Origin: Paraburkholderia dinghuensis
Lineage (GTDB): Bacteria; Pseudomonadota; Gammaproteobacteria; Burkholderiales; Burkholderiaceae
DNA length: 64,000 nucleotides
Assembly (NCBI RefSeq): GCF_003837865.1
Contig: NZ_RQIS01000001.1
Location: 310,001-374,000 of the forward strand
Direction: 5' to 3'
Both the position numbers and the translations under genes were made by a program. The notes beneath the pieces were generated by a model that saw only the letters and a program-made list of their open reading frames with translations, was not told the DNA's origin and searched no databases. Below, piece after piece: positions 25,309-34,720 of this stretch. Each line of letters begins with the position of its first letter. Within the stretch, counting starts at the first letter, position 1.

Positions 25309-26259
25309 TTATGCGCGGTCGGCGACACGTTCGCCCAGCAGCCCCGACGGACGGAACACGAGCACGACGATCAGAACGATGAACGCGAATACGTCCTGGT
25401 AGTTACTGCCGAACACACCGCCGGTCAGACCGCCGATATAGCCCGCGCCGAGCTGCTCGATGAGACCGAGCAGCACACCGCCAACCATCGCGCCCCCGAG
25501 ATTGCCGATACCGCCCAGCACCGCGGCTGTAAACGCCTTCATGCCGGGAATGAAACCCATGTAGAAGTGCGCGTTGCCATATTCGGAAGCGATCATCACG
25601 CCTGCCAGCGCGGCCAGCGCCGAGCCGATCATGAACGTGGCCGAGATCACGAAGTTCGGATTCACGCCCATCAGGCTCGCGACGTTCGGATTCTCGGCGA
25701 CGGCGCGCATCGCGCGGCCGAGCCTGGTCTTGTGAACGAGGAGAAGGAGTCCGGCCATCACGAGGAACGCGACGACGATGATGACGATCTCAGTCGGCGA
25801 GATCACGGCGCCGACGCCTGTCTCGCTCGGCTTGATCACGTTGATCGGATCGGTGGAGATCAGTTGCGGGAAGGCCAGCGGATTGCGGCCCCAGACGATC
25901 ATGGCGAGTGTCTGCAACAGGATCGAGACACCGATCGCGGTGATCAGCGGCGCAAGACGCGGCGCGCGGCGCAACGGCCGATACGCAACCTTTTCGATCG
26001 TGTACCCGACGACCGAACAGACCGCCGCGGCGATGACCAGCGCGATCGCCAGCGTGGGAATATTCCCGAGACCCGGGAAATGATTCTGCAGCACCGTGAC
26101 GGCGGAAAGCGCGACCATCGCGCCGACCATCAGGACGTCGCCGTGCGCGAAGTTGATGATGCCCAGAATCCCGTACACCATGGTGTAGCCCAGTGCGATG
26201 ATGGCGTAGACGCTGCCAAGCACCAGCCCATTCAGGATCTGCTGGATGAAGATATCCAT
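25309..26259 (-). CDS. livH: branched-chain amino-acid ABC transporter permease LivH
   Basis: Integral permease (316 residues), first gene of livHMGF. The family opening IQQILNGLVLGSVYAIIALGYTMVYGILGIINFAHGDVLMVGA is complete (about residues 5-47), and the cytosolic EAA-type loop GRAMRAVAENPNVASLMGVN appears near 180-199. AAGGAG lies seven bases before ATG 26259. No LivJ/LivK-like periplasmic binding protein gene is in the neighbouring 10 kb, so the solute receptor must be encoded elsewhere. Transport of branched-chain amino acids is the default call, but this permease family also imports other small amides or acids. Confidence 0.94.
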   Translation of the reverse strand: MDIFIQQILNGLVLGSVYAIIALGYTMVYGILGIINFAHGDVLMVGAMVALSAVTVLQNHFPGLGNIPTLAIALVIAAAVCSVVGYTIEKVAYRPLRRAPRLAPLITAIGVSILLQTLAMIVWGRNPLAFPQLISTDPINVIKPSETGVGAVISPTEIVIIVVAFLVMAGLLLLVHKTRLGRAMRAVAENPNVASLMGVNPNFVISATFMIGSALAALAGVMIASEYGNAHFYMGFIPGMKAFTAAVLGGIGNLGGAMVGGVLLGLIEQLGAGYIGGLTGGVFGSNYQDVFAFIVLIVVLVFRPSGLLGERVADRA

Positions 26260-26432
26260 TTATTGCTCCTTAGCCCGTGCGACCGGATTCGCGCTGTTCA
26301 TCGGCCGGTGGGCGATGGTTCACGAAAACCGCAACGACACTCTCGGGTACTGAAGTAAAAGACCGGTTACGGTTAACCACATCCGGCTCGCATCACCGCT
26401 GTGTTGCAGCAGCACACTCGCCGGAAGCGGAT
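26260..26432. promoter_or_regulatory. upstream region of livHMGF
   Basis: Short gap before livH (minus strand). It holds a TTAACCgTAACC-type near-repeat around 26364-26382 and AT-richer sequence, the likely liv promoter region; exact elements are not certain. Confidence 0.35.
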
Positions 26433-26467
26433 GCAAAAACGGCACCGTCGGATGTTTCGGTGCCGTC
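26433..26467 (-). terminator. intrinsic terminator after the unrecognised ORF
   Basis: On the minus strand: GACGGCACC, a 12-base loop, GGTGCCGT and a five-T run. It begins about five bases after the stop of the ORF at 26472-26975. Confidence 0.7.
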
Positions 26468-26471
26468 AGGT

Positions 26472-26975
26472 TCAACTACCTGTCACCTTCGTGGCGACGT
26501 CATGACGGACAGCCTGCTGGCCACTCATGGTTGCGTCGTACGTCGTGACTCCCTTTTTCGGGCCGTCTTCGCTGCCCGCGCCGCCCAAAAACGCCACATC
26601 GCTGCACGCGGCTTCGGCGAAACCTGCAGACGTTCCCCACGCCCGCGCCGCGACATCATCGACGATGGCAGCGGCGCGCACTCTGCGATCCGTCAGGAAA
26701 ATGGGGCTCGCGAGGGTGCGTACAGCAGCAAGTTGCATGCCAATTGGCATGTCAACTCGGACAACGGTCATGCCGGTCCCGTTTGCAGCGCGCGCCAGAC
26801 TATGACGCGGCCAGCCGGTTTCGCCGTCATGTCCGGAACGCGCATTAGTCCCTACTGGGGACGCTGGCATCATCGATGCTGCGTCCCTACCCGCCCAGGC
26901 ACTGTCGACGCACCGCACATAACGCGGCGCAACCGCAGTTGCCGAAGACGCGGCATAAGCAAACTCGACTCGCAT
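26472..26975 (-). CDS. unrecognised 167-residue hypothetical protein
   Basis: ORF on the minus strand starting MRVEFAYAASSATAV. Support comes from GGAG nine bases before ATG 26975 and an intrinsic terminator immediately after the stop. The composition (Ala 17-20 %, Gly, Val, Thr) is somewhat protein-like; a central stretch MTVVRVDMPIGMQLAAVRT followed by AAAIVDDVAARAW could be helical. No signal peptide, transmembrane helix or known motif is evident. It may be a lineage-specific gene or a degraded one. Confidence is moderate because high-GC DNA often carries chance ORFs. Confidence 0.4.
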   Translation of the reverse strand: MRVEFAYAASSATAVAPRYVRCVDSAWAGRDAASMMPASPVGTNARSGHDGETGWPRHSLARAANGTGMTVVRVDMPIGMQLAAVRTLASPIFLTDRRVRAAAIVDDVAARAWGTSAGFAEAACSDVAFLGGAGSEDGPKKGVTTYDATMSGQQAVRHDVATKVTGS

Positions 26976-27514
26976 CAATCAGGTCTCCTGCGCCTTCCGA
27001 ATTCCACGCCAAAAGGCTGCCAAACCTTCAGGACGCGCGCATTGTAACTCCAATTATGCGACCGGCAATATTGTTGAACCGGCAGGGTTTTCCTGCATTG
27101 CAACCGCATTTCGAGATCAATGAGCACGGCGGGTTGCGCCTGCAGTTGCACCTTTTTTGCACATCAGTTGCGCTAAATCTGCTGTCATCCACATCAAGTG
27201 TTGCAAACAACGACCGTAAGGCCTTGTCAGACGGTCTTTTGTCTCACAACGTGGAATACACGCAAGCGACCGGTTGCGACGCACCACATTGATGCAAACT
27301 GAATTCAATTCGGAGATGAGGCGCCTAAAAATGGGGTCACATTTGAAAATTTAGCCCACTATCGCGCCTGAAAAGGCGAAAAAAGCCGACACGCCGACGC
27401 GGTTACCCCGACTCGATCAGTGATAGATCCCCATTTAACGGGATTCAATTCATGGATCGGGCGGTAAAAAAAAGCGCGCCGATGGCGCGCTTTTTCCTGT
27501 CTAGCCTCGACGCC
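26976..27514. other. 539-base intergenic region
   Basis: From about 27040 to 27440 the DNA is clearly lower in GC than the flanks. No ORF above 60-140 codons has a good start or motif. The end holds the ispH terminator. It probably contains the promoter of the 167-residue ORF. Confidence 0.4.
27464..27498. terminator. intrinsic terminator after ispH
   Basis: On the minus strand: AAAAAGCGCGCC-atc-GGCGCGCTTTTTTTT, a perfect stem with an eight-T tail, 17 bases after the ispH stop. Confidence 0.92.
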
Positions 27515-28477
27515 TCAGGCCGACATGCCCAGCCCGCGCGGCAACGGAAACGCGATGTTTTCCTCGATGCCGTCCAGCGCACGCACGTTGCGCACACCCA
27601 GTTCGTGCAGACGCCGGATGATCTCCTGCGCAAGCGCTTCTGGCGCCGACGCACCGGCCGTCAGACCGATACGGCGCTTGCCCACCAGCCACTGAGGGTC
27701 GATCTGAGCGGGCGCATCCACCATATAGGCGGGAATGCCGCGCTTCTCGGCGACTTCGCGCAGCCGGTTCGAGTTCGAGCTGTTCGGGCTGCCGACCACG
27801 ATCACCACATCGCACTGGGGCGCCATGAACTTCACTGCGTCCTGGCGATTTTGCGTCGCATAGCAGATGTCCTGCTTCTTCGGCTCGCGAATTTCGGGAA
27901 AGCGCGCCTTGAGCGCTTCGATGATTTCGGCCGCGTCGTCGACCGAGAGCGTGGTCTGCGTGACGAACGCGACGCGCGCCGGGTCGCGCAACTGCAGCGC
28001 GTCGACGTCGGCGGCATCCTCGACGAGATACATGCCCTCCGCCGCCTGCCCCATCGTGCCCTCGACTTCCGGGTGACCCTTGTGGCCGATCATCACGATG
28101 TCGAGGCCCTCGTCGCGCATTTTCGCGACCTCGACGTGCACCTTGGTCACGAGCGGGCAGGTTGCGTCATAGACGCGCAGCCCGCGCGACTCGGCATCCG
28201 TGCGCACCGCTTTCGATACGCCGTGCGCACTGAAAATGACCGTGCTACCGAACGGCACTTCATCGAGCTGCTCGATGAAGATCGCCCCTTTTTTGCGCAG
28301 ATCCTCGACAACGTAGGCATTGTGAACGATCTCGTGACGCACGTAGATAGGCGCGCCATGCAACTGGATCGCGCGCTCGACGATCTCGATCGCGCGGTCA
28401 ACGCCGGCACAGAAACCGCGCGGCTGCGCGAGCAGGATTTCTGCGTCGGCGCTCAGAGACGTGTCCGTGTAACTCAT
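27515..28477 (-). CDS. ispH: 4-hydroxy-3-methylbut-2-enyl diphosphate reductase
   Basis: Last enzyme of the MEP isoprenoid pathway (also LytB), reducing HMBPP to IPP and DMAPP with a 4Fe-4S cluster. Three cysteine ligands are visible: [16 protein letters not shown] (about residue 22), [11 protein letters not shown] (about 106) and [15 protein letters not shown] (about 204). [14 protein letters not shown] (about 39-52) and HGVSKAVR (about 85-92) contain the conserved substrate His residues. [16 protein letters not shown] sequence [12 protein letters not shown] lies near 278. At 320 residues it has normal length. ISPH is commonly followed by the SlpA-type FKBP in this lineage; here the FKBP gene ends four bases upstream of the ispH start. 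Confidence 0.97.
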   Translation of the reverse strand: MSYTDTSLSADAEILLAQPRGFCAGVDRAIEIVERAIQLHGAPIYVRHEIVHNAYVVEDLRKKGAIFIEQLDEVPFGSTVIFSAHGVSKAVRTDAESRGLRVYDATCPLVTKVHVEVAKMRDEGLDIVMIGHKGHPEVEGTMGQAAEGMYLVEDAADVDALQLRDPARVAFVTQTTLSVDDAAEIIEALKARFPEIREPKKQDICYATQNRQDAVKFMAPQCDVVIVVGSPNSSNSNRLREVAEKRGIPAYMVDAPAQIDPQWLVGKRRIGLTAGASAPEALAQEIIRRLHELGVRNVRALDGIEENIAFPLPRGLGMSA

Positions 28478-28481
28478 GGGC

Positions 28482-28937
28482 TTACAGGATTCCGATGATT
28501 TTCACTTCAAACGCGACCGCCTGGCCTGCGAGCGGGTGGTTGAAATCGAACAGCGCGGAGGTCTCGTTGACCTCCTTGAGCACGCCGGCAAAGCGGCCGC
28601 CGTCGGGTGCGTTGAATTCGACGAGGTCGCCAGGGTTGAAGTCGTCGCCAACCATGCCGTTCTCGCGCAGCGTGGCAAGCGAAACGCGCTGGATCAGGTC
28701 TGGATTGCGCTGACCGAACGCAACACCCTGCGCTAGCTGAAAGGTCGAGTGGTGCCCCACCTTCAAGCCCAGCAAAATATCTTCCAGCGGCGGCGCAAGC
28801 TGCCCGGCGCCGAGCATCAGCGTGGCCGGCCGCTCGGAAAACGTATTGACGAGTTCGGTGCCGTCGGCAAGCGAGAGCCGATAGTGCAACGTTACGTGGG
28901 AGCCGGGGTTCACCTCGGAGATATCGATGATGCTCAT
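28482..28937 (-). CDS. FKBP-type peptidyl-prolyl isomerase (SlpA/FkpB-like)
   Basis: A 151-residue cytosolic SlyD/SlpA-type isomerase. N-terminal [46 protein letters not shown] is the FKBP half, followed by the inserted-flap region ([25 protein letters not shown]) and [17 protein letters not shown], the diagnostic C-terminal motif of SlyD/SlpA proteins. There is no His-rich SlyD tail, favouring SlpA. It assists folding by proline isomerisation and chaperone activity. ATG 28937 is used; the ORF extends far upstream without a convincing start. Its stop is four bases before ispH, so the two are an operon. Confidence 0.92.
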   Translation of the reverse strand: MSIIDISEVNPGSHVTLHYRLSLADGTELVNTFSERPATLMLGAGQLAPPLEDILLGLKVGHHSTFQLAQGVAFGQRNPDLIQRVSLATLRENGMVGDDFNPGDLVEFNAPDGGRFAGVLKEVNETSALFDFNHPLAGQAVAFEVKIIGIL

Positions 28938-29123
28938 GCGGTACTCATTTTCGTCTGGTTGCGCCCCAAGGCGCACGCGCCATGAGGCGCCATCCCGGCT
29001 GCGGTGACGCAGCCGCAAAGTCACTATTGTAAGCCACATATCCGGGGCGGTTGGGGCGTGTGTACGAACGGCCGCAGCACGGCCGCTGCACCGCGCATTC
29101 CGGGCCGCTCCATGGAGGTCACG

Positions 29124-29897
29124 ATGCTGGAAGCAGCCTGCGCGAAGCCAGAGCGGCGAGGCGAGGAAACCCTGAAGGGTGCGGTTCTCGCCGCACCCGC
29201 CGCGAGGCGTCCACGAACCAGCGCCGTGGATGCTGCGGCACGTTATCGCGGTATGCCGCGAGAACGTCTGCGCGCGTTCGGACCGGGTGCGCTCTCCAAC
29301 GTTGAGTTGCTCGCCTTGCTGCTCGGCGCCGGCTTGCCAGGTCACGATGTCTTCGACGTCGCACGCTCACTGCTTGAGCATTTTGGTTCGCTGCGCGTCA
29401 TGCTCAACGCACAACGCGAGGAATTCGATGGATTGCGCGGCATCGGTGACGCGAAAGGCGCCAAGCTGCTCGCGGTGTTCGAACTGGCCCGGCGCGCACT
29501 TGCCGAGCAACTGGACGACAAACCGCTCGTCGACACGCCCGGCGCCGTAGAAGACTATCTGCGCCTGCAAATCGGCGCTCGCCCCTACGAAGTGTTCGTC
29601 TGCCTCTATCTGGATATCCGCCATCGCCTGATCCGCGCCGAAGAAAGCTCCCGCGGCTCGCTCACGCGCATGGTGGTGTATCCTCGCGAAATCGTGAGGC
29701 GCGCTCTGATGCTCAACGCCGCGAGCCTGATCGTCGCGCACAACCACCCTTCCGGGGCCGTGCAGCCGAGCGCGAGCGACCGGCGTCTCACGCGGGTGCT
29801 GCGCGAGACGCTCACGCTCGTCGAAGTCCAGTTGATCGATCATCTCGTGATCGGCGCGCGCGATACCTACTCGTTTGCCCGCAACGACTGGAACTGA
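29124..29897 (+). CDS. radC: RadC family JAB-domain protein
   Basis: A 257-residue protein of the RadC/JAMM (MPN+) family. A helix-hairpin-helix-like region ([24 protein letters not shown], about residues 51-75, and [21 protein letters not shown], about 104-124) precedes the JAMM domain. The metal-binding motif is complete: [12 protein letters not shown] (Glu), then [23 protein letters not shown], with HxH and the distant Asp near residues 208-220. ATG 29124 has GGAGG five bases upstream. Despite the name, a DNA-repair role for RadC has been withdrawn for E. coli; the biochemical role is unknown. Divergent from the FKBP gene. Confidence 0.93.
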   Translation: MLEAACAKPERRGEETLKGAVLAAPAARRPRTSAVDAAARYRGMPRERLRAFGPGALSNVELLALLLGAGLPGHDVFDVARSLLEHFGSLRVMLNAQREEFDGLRGIGDAKGAKLLAVFELARRALAEQLDDKPLVDTPGAVEDYLRLQIGARPYEVFVCLYLDIRHRLIRAEESSRGSLTRMVVYPREIVRRALMLNAASLIVAHNHPSGAVQPSASDRRLTRVLRETLTLVEVQLIDHLVIGARDTYSFARNDWN

Positions 29898-29953
29898 CGG
29901 GCATTCGCTGCTTTCAGCACCTCCGCACCGCTGTACTGACGCGCAAATTGGGT

Positions 29954-29983
29954 TTGATTTTTCTGCTCTTTTTCTGCTAGTAT
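29954..29983 (+). promoter_or_regulatory. promoter of rpmB-rpmG
   Basis: TTGATT, an 18-base spacer and TAGTAT in an AT-rich stretch, leaving an untranslated leader of about 168 bases before rpmB. Confidence 0.55.
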
Positions 29984-30157
29984 CACGGTTTGCCTATTTC
30001 CAACCCTGTTCCGAAGCCCTTCAAGGCGTTCCAGGTGGGAAAATGTGCCGGGTTCGAGGTTGTCTCTCATCCATACGTGAGTGTCCCCTTGCCCGCCATG
30101 TCTCGCTTGGGAAACTTCAGTGGCCCTCGAACTCAGAATTACCGTAGGAGTGCTCTC

Positions 30158-30391
30158 ATGGCACGAGTATGCCAAGTGACTGGGAAAGCGCCGATGAGCG
30201 GCAACAACGTTTCCCACGCGAACAACAAGACCAAGCGTCGTTTTCTCCCGAATCTGCAGAACCGCCGTTTCTGGGTTGAAAGCGAAAACCGTTGGGTGCG
30301 TCTGCGCATCTCCAACGCAGGCCTGCGCCTGATCGACAAGAACGGTATCGACTCCGTGCTCGCAGACCTGCGCGCACGCGGCGAAATCTAA
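30158..30391 (+). CDS. rpmB: 50S ribosomal protein L28
   Basis: A 77-residue ribosomal protein starting [12 protein letters not shown], with the family pattern [18 protein letters not shown] (about residues 15-32) and [16 protein letters not shown] (about 36-51). AGGAG lies upstream of ATG 30158, which replaces a longer in-frame start. Highly expressed; paired with rpmG ten bases later, the conserved rpmB-rpmG operon. The long leader before it could carry autoregulation, but no specific structure was worked out. Confidence 0.98.
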   Translation: MARVCQVTGKAPMSGNNVSHANNKTKRRFLPNLQNRRFWVESENRWVRLRISNAGLRLIDKNGIDSVLADLRARGEI

Positions 30392-30401
30392 GGAGTAAAT
30401 C

Positions 30402-30569
30402 ATGGCCAAGGGCGTCCGCGACAAAATCAAGCTGGAATCGACCGCAGGTACGGGTCACTTCTACACGACGACGAAGAACAAGCGCAACATGCCGGAAAAG
30501 ATGTCGATCAAGAAGTTCGACCCGGTTGTGCGCAAGCACGTCGAGTACAAGGAAACCAAGATCAAGTAA
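30402..30569 (+). CDS. rpmG: 50S ribosomal protein L33
   Basis: A 55-residue protein: [14 protein letters not shown], then [19 protein letters not shown], then [19 protein letters not shown]. This is the C-minus form of L33 lacking the zinc-binding cysteine pairs, usual in proteobacteria. AAGGAG precedes ATG 30402. It follows rpmB and ends in an intrinsic terminator. Confidence 0.98.
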   Translation: MAKGVRDKIKLESTAGTGHFYTTTKNKRNMPEKMSIKKFDPVVRKHVEYKETKIK

Positions 30570-30598
30570 TCTGATCTGGTTCCGAGTCTGACGAAGAC

Positions 30599-30632
30599 CG
30601 AAAACCCCGCTTCCACGCGGGGTTTTTCTTTT
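30599..30632 (+). terminator. intrinsic terminator after rpmG
   Basis: AAAACCCCGC-ttcca-GCGGGGTTTTTCTTTTT, 30 bases after the rpmG stop. Confidence 0.92.
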
Positions 30633-30767
30633 TCTGCGACCGGCAAGACACCTTTGTCCATCTGGACTTTCATCCTGCTTTTCCTTCGGTCGCCGTTGGG
30701 AGTATGCTTGCCGCTTCGTCGGCCGCACCGCGCGCCGCAGTAGAACAAGAGATGGAGAAGCTGGACC

Positions 30768-32369
30768 ATGAATTTTGATGTTGCGATCGTCGGTAGCGGG
30801 CTCGCGGGCTTGAGCGTCGCGCTGAACCTCGCCGATACGCGGCGCGTCGTGGTGATCGCGAAGCGCGCTGCATCCGAGGGTGCGAGCGATCGCGCGCAAG
30901 GTGGCATCGCCGCCGTGCTCGACTCGGCCGACAGCGTGGAAAACCATGTCGGCGACACGCTCGTCGCCGGCGGCGGTCTGTGCGACGAAAGCGCGACGCG
31001 CTTCATCGTCGAGCATGGCCGCGCGGCCATCGAGTGGCTGATCCGGCAGGACGTGCCGTTCACGAAGGACGCCGCCGCCGAACTGGGCTTTCACCTGACG
31101 CGCGAAGGCGGCCACAGCCATCGCCGCATCATTCACGCCGCAGACGCAACGGGCCATGCCGTGTTGCAGACGCTCATCGAGCGCGCACGCACGCACCCGA
31201 ACATCACGATGCTCGAGGACTATCAGGCGATCGACGTCATCACGTCCGACCGGCTCGGCTTGCCCGGTCGCCGCTGTCACGGCCTTTACGCGCTCGATCT
31301 GAAGAACGATCGCACTGTGACGATCCAGGCGGCGCACACCGTCCTCGCGACGGGCGGCGCCGGCAAGGTGTATCTCTACACGACGAACCCCGACACTGCG
31401 ACCGGCGACGGCATCGCCATGGCCTGGCGCGCCGGCTGCCGCGTGGCGAACATGGAATTCATCCAGTTCCACCCCACCTGTCTTTTCCACCCGCACGCGA
31501 AGTCGTTTCTGATCTCCGAGGCCGTGCGCGGCGAGGGCGGCGTGCTGCGCCTGCCCGACGGCACCCGCTTCATGCCCGCGCACGACCCGCGCGCCGAACT
31601 CGCGCCGCGCGATATCGTTGCACGCGCGATCGACTTCGAAATCAAGAAGCACGGCATCGACTGCGTGCATCTCGACATCAGCCACCAGCCGCCGGCTTTC
31701 CTGGAAGAGCACTTTCCGACGATCCTCGCGCGTTGCCGCGAGTTCGGCATCGACATCACGAAGGAGCCGATTCCCGTCGTGCCGGCCGCGCACTACACCT
31801 GCGGCGGAGTCGTGACCGACCTCGCGGGTCGCACCGATCTCGCTGGCCTTTACGCAGTCGGCGAAACGTCGTACACAGGGCTGCACGGCGCGAACCGGCT
31901 CGCGAGCAATTCGCTGCTCGAGTGCCTCGTGATCGGCCGCTCGGCGGCGGAAGCGATCGAGGCAGAAGGCTTCGGCGCTTCCGCACACGCGCCGCTGCCC
32001 GACTGGGACGAGAGCCGCGTGTCGGACTCCGACGAAGAAGTCGTCGTGGCCCATAACTGGGACGAGCTTCGCCGCCTGATGTGGAACTACGTCGGCATCG
32101 TGCGCACCGACAAGCGGCTCGAGCGCGCCCAGCATCGCATCGCCCTCTTGCGCGACGAAATTCTCGAGTACTACGCGAATTTCCGCGTGACGCGCGATCT
32201 GCTCGAACTGCGCAATCTCGTCGAAGTCGCATCGCTGATCGTTGAAAGCGCGCGCTCGCGGCGTGAGAGTCGCGGGCTCCACTACAGCCGCGACTGGCCG
32301 AATACGCTGCCGAAAGCACTACCGAGCGTTCTCTCGCCCGAGCACGTGCGCAACCGCACGGTCGACTGA
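30768..32369 (+). CDS. nadB: L-aspartate oxidase
   Basis: Flavoprotein oxidising L-aspartate to iminoaspartate, the first step of de novo NAD synthesis. FAD-binding [19 protein letters not shown] is at residues 4-22, [18 protein letters not shown] at about 43-60, the substrate-site HTREGGH-like [15 protein letters not shown] near 110-124, [18 protein letters not shown] near 195-212, [14 protein letters not shown] near 232-245, and [18 protein letters not shown] near 373-390. The 533 residues match NadB, and the EGG/HPT residues distinguish it from succinate dehydrogenase. It faces nadC-nadA convergently, so all three genes from aspartate to nicotinate mononucleotide lie together. The product is passed to NadA. 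Confidence 0.97.
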   Translation: MNFDVAIVGSGLAGLSVALNLADTRRVVVIAKRAASEGASDRAQGGIAAVLDSADSVENHVGDTLVAGGGLCDESATRFIVEHGRAAIEWLIRQDVPFTKDAAAELGFHLTREGGHSHRRIIHAADATGHAVLQTLIERARTHPNITMLEDYQAIDVITSDRLGLPGRRCHGLYALDLKNDRTVTIQAAHTVLATGGAGKVYLYTTNPDTATGDGIAMAWRAGCRVANMEFIQFHPTCLFHPHAKSFLISEAVRGEGGVLRLPDGTRFMPAHDPRAELAPRDIVARAIDFEIKKHGIDCVHLDISHQPPAFLEEHFPTILARCREFGIDITKEPIPVVPAAHYTCGGVVTDLAGRTDLAGLYAVGETSYTGLHGANRLASNSLLECLVIGRSAAEAIEAEGFGASAHAPLPDWDESRVSDSDEEVVVAHNWDELRRLMWNYVGIVRTDKRLERAQHRIALLRDEILEYYANFRVTRDLLELRNLVEVASLIVESARSRRESRGLHYSRDWPNTLPKALPSVLSPEHVRNRTVD

Positions 32370-32388
32370 GCGCGCCAGCGCCACAAAA

Positions 32389-32425
32389 ACAAAGGGCCGC
32401 CTCGCAAGAGGCGGCCCTTTTTGCA
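32389..32425. terminator. bidirectional intrinsic terminator
   Basis: AAAGGGCCGCCTC-gcaa-GAGGCGGCCCTTTTT between convergent nadB and nadC. Confidence 0.93.
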
Positions 32426-32454
32426 TTCCAGTCGCGCGCGTGCGCTTGGACCGC

Positions 32455-33354
32455 TCAGACGATCCGCATTGAAAAGTCGGTGGCGCGCACGTCCTTCGTC
32501 AGTGCACCGATTGAAATGCGGTCGACGCCCGTTTCGGCGATCGCGCGCACGGTGTCGAAATTCACGCCGCCCGAGCCTTCCAGCACCGCGCGGCCGGCCG
32601 TGAGCCGCACCGCGTCGCACATCGCATCGAGCGCGAAATTGTCGAGCAGGATCGACTTCGCGCCGTGTGCGAGCGCATCGTCGAGTTCGGCGAGCGTCTC
32701 CACTTCGATCTGGATCGGCACGCCTGCGTGCAGCGCGAGCGCGGCATCCATCGCGGCACCCACGCCGCCCGCGGCGGCGATGTGGTTCTCCTTGATGAGG
32801 ATACCGTCATAAAGCGCGAGCCGCTGGTTCGCGCCGCCGCCCACCCGTACCGCGTACTTCTGCGCGAGACGCAGGCCTGGCAGCGTCTTGCGCGTGTCGA
32901 CGATGCGTGCCTGCGTGTGCACAACCGCGTCCACGTAGCGGCGCGTCGCGCTCGCCACACCCGAAAGCATCTGCAGGAAGTTCATGGCGCTGCGCTCGGC
33001 AGTGAGCAGCGCACGCGCCGGGCCGCGCAGCGAGCAAACCGTCGAGTCGGCGCTCATGCGATCACCTTCGCGATAATGCCAGCGCACTTCGATGCGCGGA
33101 TCGACGCCGCGCATCACGCCATCGAACCACAGCACGCCGCACAGCACCGCTTCCTCGCGCACGATGATGCGCGCGTCGCGCATTTCGTCGGCGGGGACGA
33201 GACGGCCCGTCTCATCGCCGGTGCCGACGTCTTCCGCCAGCGCCTCGGCCACGTTGCGCGCGATCGCGACATCGAGCGCCGCACCGTATTGCGCACGCAC
33301 CTCGGCCAGCAACGGCGACGCCGCCTCAATGCCGATCAGTTCCATCGCACCCAT
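32455..33354 (-). CDS. nadC: nicotinate-nucleotide diphosphorylase (carboxylating)
   Basis: Quinolinate phosphoribosyltransferase (299 residues) converting quinolinate and PRPP to nicotinate mononucleotide. EDVGTGDETG (about 40-49) opens the conserved domain, LNFLQMLSGVAS-type sequence FLQMLSGVASATRRYVD is near 126-142, DTRKTLPGLRLAQKYAVRVGGG (about 152-173) binds the substrate carboxylates, NHIAAAGG near 193 and EVETLAELDDAL (about 219-230) follow, and the ILLDNFALD and EGSGGVNFDTVRAIAETGVDRISIG blocks end the barrel. The start at 33354 is directly next to the nadA stop (tail to head), so nadA-nadC are a coupled pair. Confidence 0.96.
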   Translation of the reverse strand: MGAMELIGIEAASPLLAEVRAQYGAALDVAIARNVAEALAEDVGTGDETGRLVPADEMRDARIIVREEAVLCGVLWFDGVMRGVDPRIEVRWHYREGDRMSADSTVCSLRGPARALLTAERSAMNFLQMLSGVASATRRYVDAVVHTQARIVDTRKTLPGLRLAQKYAVRVGGGANQRLALYDGILIKENHIAAAGGVGAAMDAALALHAGVPIQIEVETLAELDDALAHGAKSILLDNFALDAMCDAVRLTAGRAVLEGSGGVNFDTVRAIAETGVDRISIGALTKDVRATDFSMRIV

Positions 33355-34485
33355 TTACGCCGCCCCCACATTCGAGAAAAGTGCGCCATCGCGCGCGAGG
33401 TCGCCGCTTGCCTGCACGCGGCGCTTGTGCTCGGCCGCGAACGCGAGCATGCGGTCGATCGGCAAGCGTGCGCGCTCGCCCAACGCGGCATCGACGAAGA
33501 TCTCGTTGTGGCCGCGCTCGAGCACATCCGCGAGATTTTCGAGGCCATTCATTGCCATCCACGGGCAGTGTGCGCAGCTCTTGCAGGTGGCGCTGTTGCC
33601 GGCCGTTGGGGCCTCGATGAAGGTCTTGCCCGGAGCAGCGAGACGCATCTTATGCAGAATGCCAAGGTCGGTCGCGACGATGAAACGCGTGGCATCGAGC
33701 TTTACGGCCGCGTCGATCAGCTGCGTGGTCGAGCCGACCACGTCGGCCAGCGCGACGACGGCCGCCGGCGACTCGGGATGCACGAGCACCTTCGCGTCCG
33801 GATACTCGGCGCGCAGCAGATCGAGTTCAATGCCCTTGAACTCGTCGTGCACGAGGCACGAACCCTGCCACATCAACATATCGGCGCCGGTTTTCTCCTG
33901 GATATAACCGCCGAGATGACGGTCCGGCGCCCAAAGGATTTTTTCGCCCTTCGCGTGCAGGTGCGCGACGATCTCAAGACCGATCGACGAGGTCACCATC
34001 CAGTCCGCGCGCGCCTTCACTGCGGCGCTCGTGTTCGCATAGACGACAACGGTGCGGTCCGGATGCGCGTCGCAGAACGCGGAGAATTCGTCGATGGGGC
34101 AGCCGAGGTCGAGCGAACACGTCGCGTCGAGGTCCGGCATCAGGATGCGCTTGTTCGGACTCAGAATCTTCGCGGTCTCGCCCATGAAGCGCACGCCTGC
34201 CACGACGAGCGTCTGCGCGTCGTGATCGCGGCCAAAACGCGCCATTTCGAGTGAATCGGCAACGCAACCGCCGGTTTCGTCCGCCAGCTCCTGCAATTCA
34301 GGATCGACGTAATAGTGCGCGACGAGCACCGCCTTCTCTCGCTTGAGTAGCGCGCGGATGCGCTCTTTCAATGCAACGCGCTGTGCCGCGGATGGCGCAT
34401 CGGGCACGCGTGCCCAAGCCTGTCCGACGCTGCAGACGGTGCCCTGCGGGCGGTCATATTCGACCTTCCTGATCACCTGATTCAT
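33355..34485 (-). CDS. nadA: quinolinate synthase NadA
   Basis: 4Fe-4S enzyme condensing iminoaspartate with dihydroxyacetone phosphate to quinolinate. A variable N-terminus is followed by [17 protein letters not shown] (about residues 53-69), [22 protein letters not shown] (about 97-118) with the [10 protein letters not shown] cysteine (about 121-130), [21 protein letters not shown] (about 147-167) and [13 protein letters not shown]. The last ligands are in [17 protein letters not shown] (about 296-312), showing all cysteines needed for the cluster. The 376 residues fit the longer NadA class of Burkholderia. First gene of nadA-nadC; a palindromic repeat lies just upstream. Confidence 0.96.
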   Translation of the reverse strand: MNQVIRKVEYDRPQGTVCSVGQAWARVPDAPSAAQRVALKERIRALLKREKAVLVAHYYVDPELQELADETGGCVADSLEMARFGRDHDAQTLVVAGVRFMGETAKILSPNKRILMPDLDATCSLDLGCPIDEFSAFCDAHPDRTVVVYANTSAAVKARADWMVTSSIGLEIVAHLHAKGEKILWAPDRHLGGYIQEKTGADMLMWQGSCLVHDEFKGIELDLLRAEYPDAKVLVHPESPAAVVALADVVGSTTQLIDAAVKLDATRFIVATDLGILHKMRLAAPGKTFIEAPTAGNSATCKSCAHCPWMAMNGLENLADVLERGHNEIFVDAALGERARLPIDRMLAFAAEHKRRVQASGDLARDGALFSNVGAA

Positions 34486-34495
34486 GATGTCCTCT

Positions 34496-34588
34496 GTCGA
34501 CCCTGGTTAGCGCTTTGGCTGTCGGCCGGGACTCAGTGCTTTAGCACTGACTCCGGGCCCATGCAGAGCACTTCCTCTGGTCCCATGC
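34496..34588. repeat. diverged copy of a palindromic intergenic repeat
   Basis: Begins GTCGACCCtGGTTAGCGCTTT and ends GGTCCCATGC, with an inner CAGTGCTTTAGCACTG palindrome and a second CCCATGCAGAGC. The reverse complement of the 44319-44410 repeat pair has the same order (GTCGACCC, TTAGCGCTTTAGC, CCCATGCAGAGC). It lies 10 bases upstream of nadA. Confidence 0.7.
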
Positions 34589-34657
34589 AAGTTCGTTGCT
34601 GCCTGCCGCCGGCTGCAGAAAATCCCTGCGAACAGCGCAGGTTTTCGCGGCCCCAAA

Positions 34658-34686
34658 AGAAAAACCCCGCCAGCGCGGGGTTTTGT
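34658..34686. terminator. intrinsic terminator after the desaturase
   Basis: AAAAACCCCGC-ca-GCGCGGGGTTTT; on the minus strand it follows the desaturase stop by about 35 bases. Confidence 0.88.
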
Positions 34687-34720
34687 GACGTACCTGAATT
34701 CTAATGGATTTTCTTACGCC

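Noticed and set aside
30156..32282. 708-codon minus-strand frame
   Set aside because: Antisense to nadB and rpmBG; no motif, Arg/His/Ala-rich translation typical of shadow ORFs.
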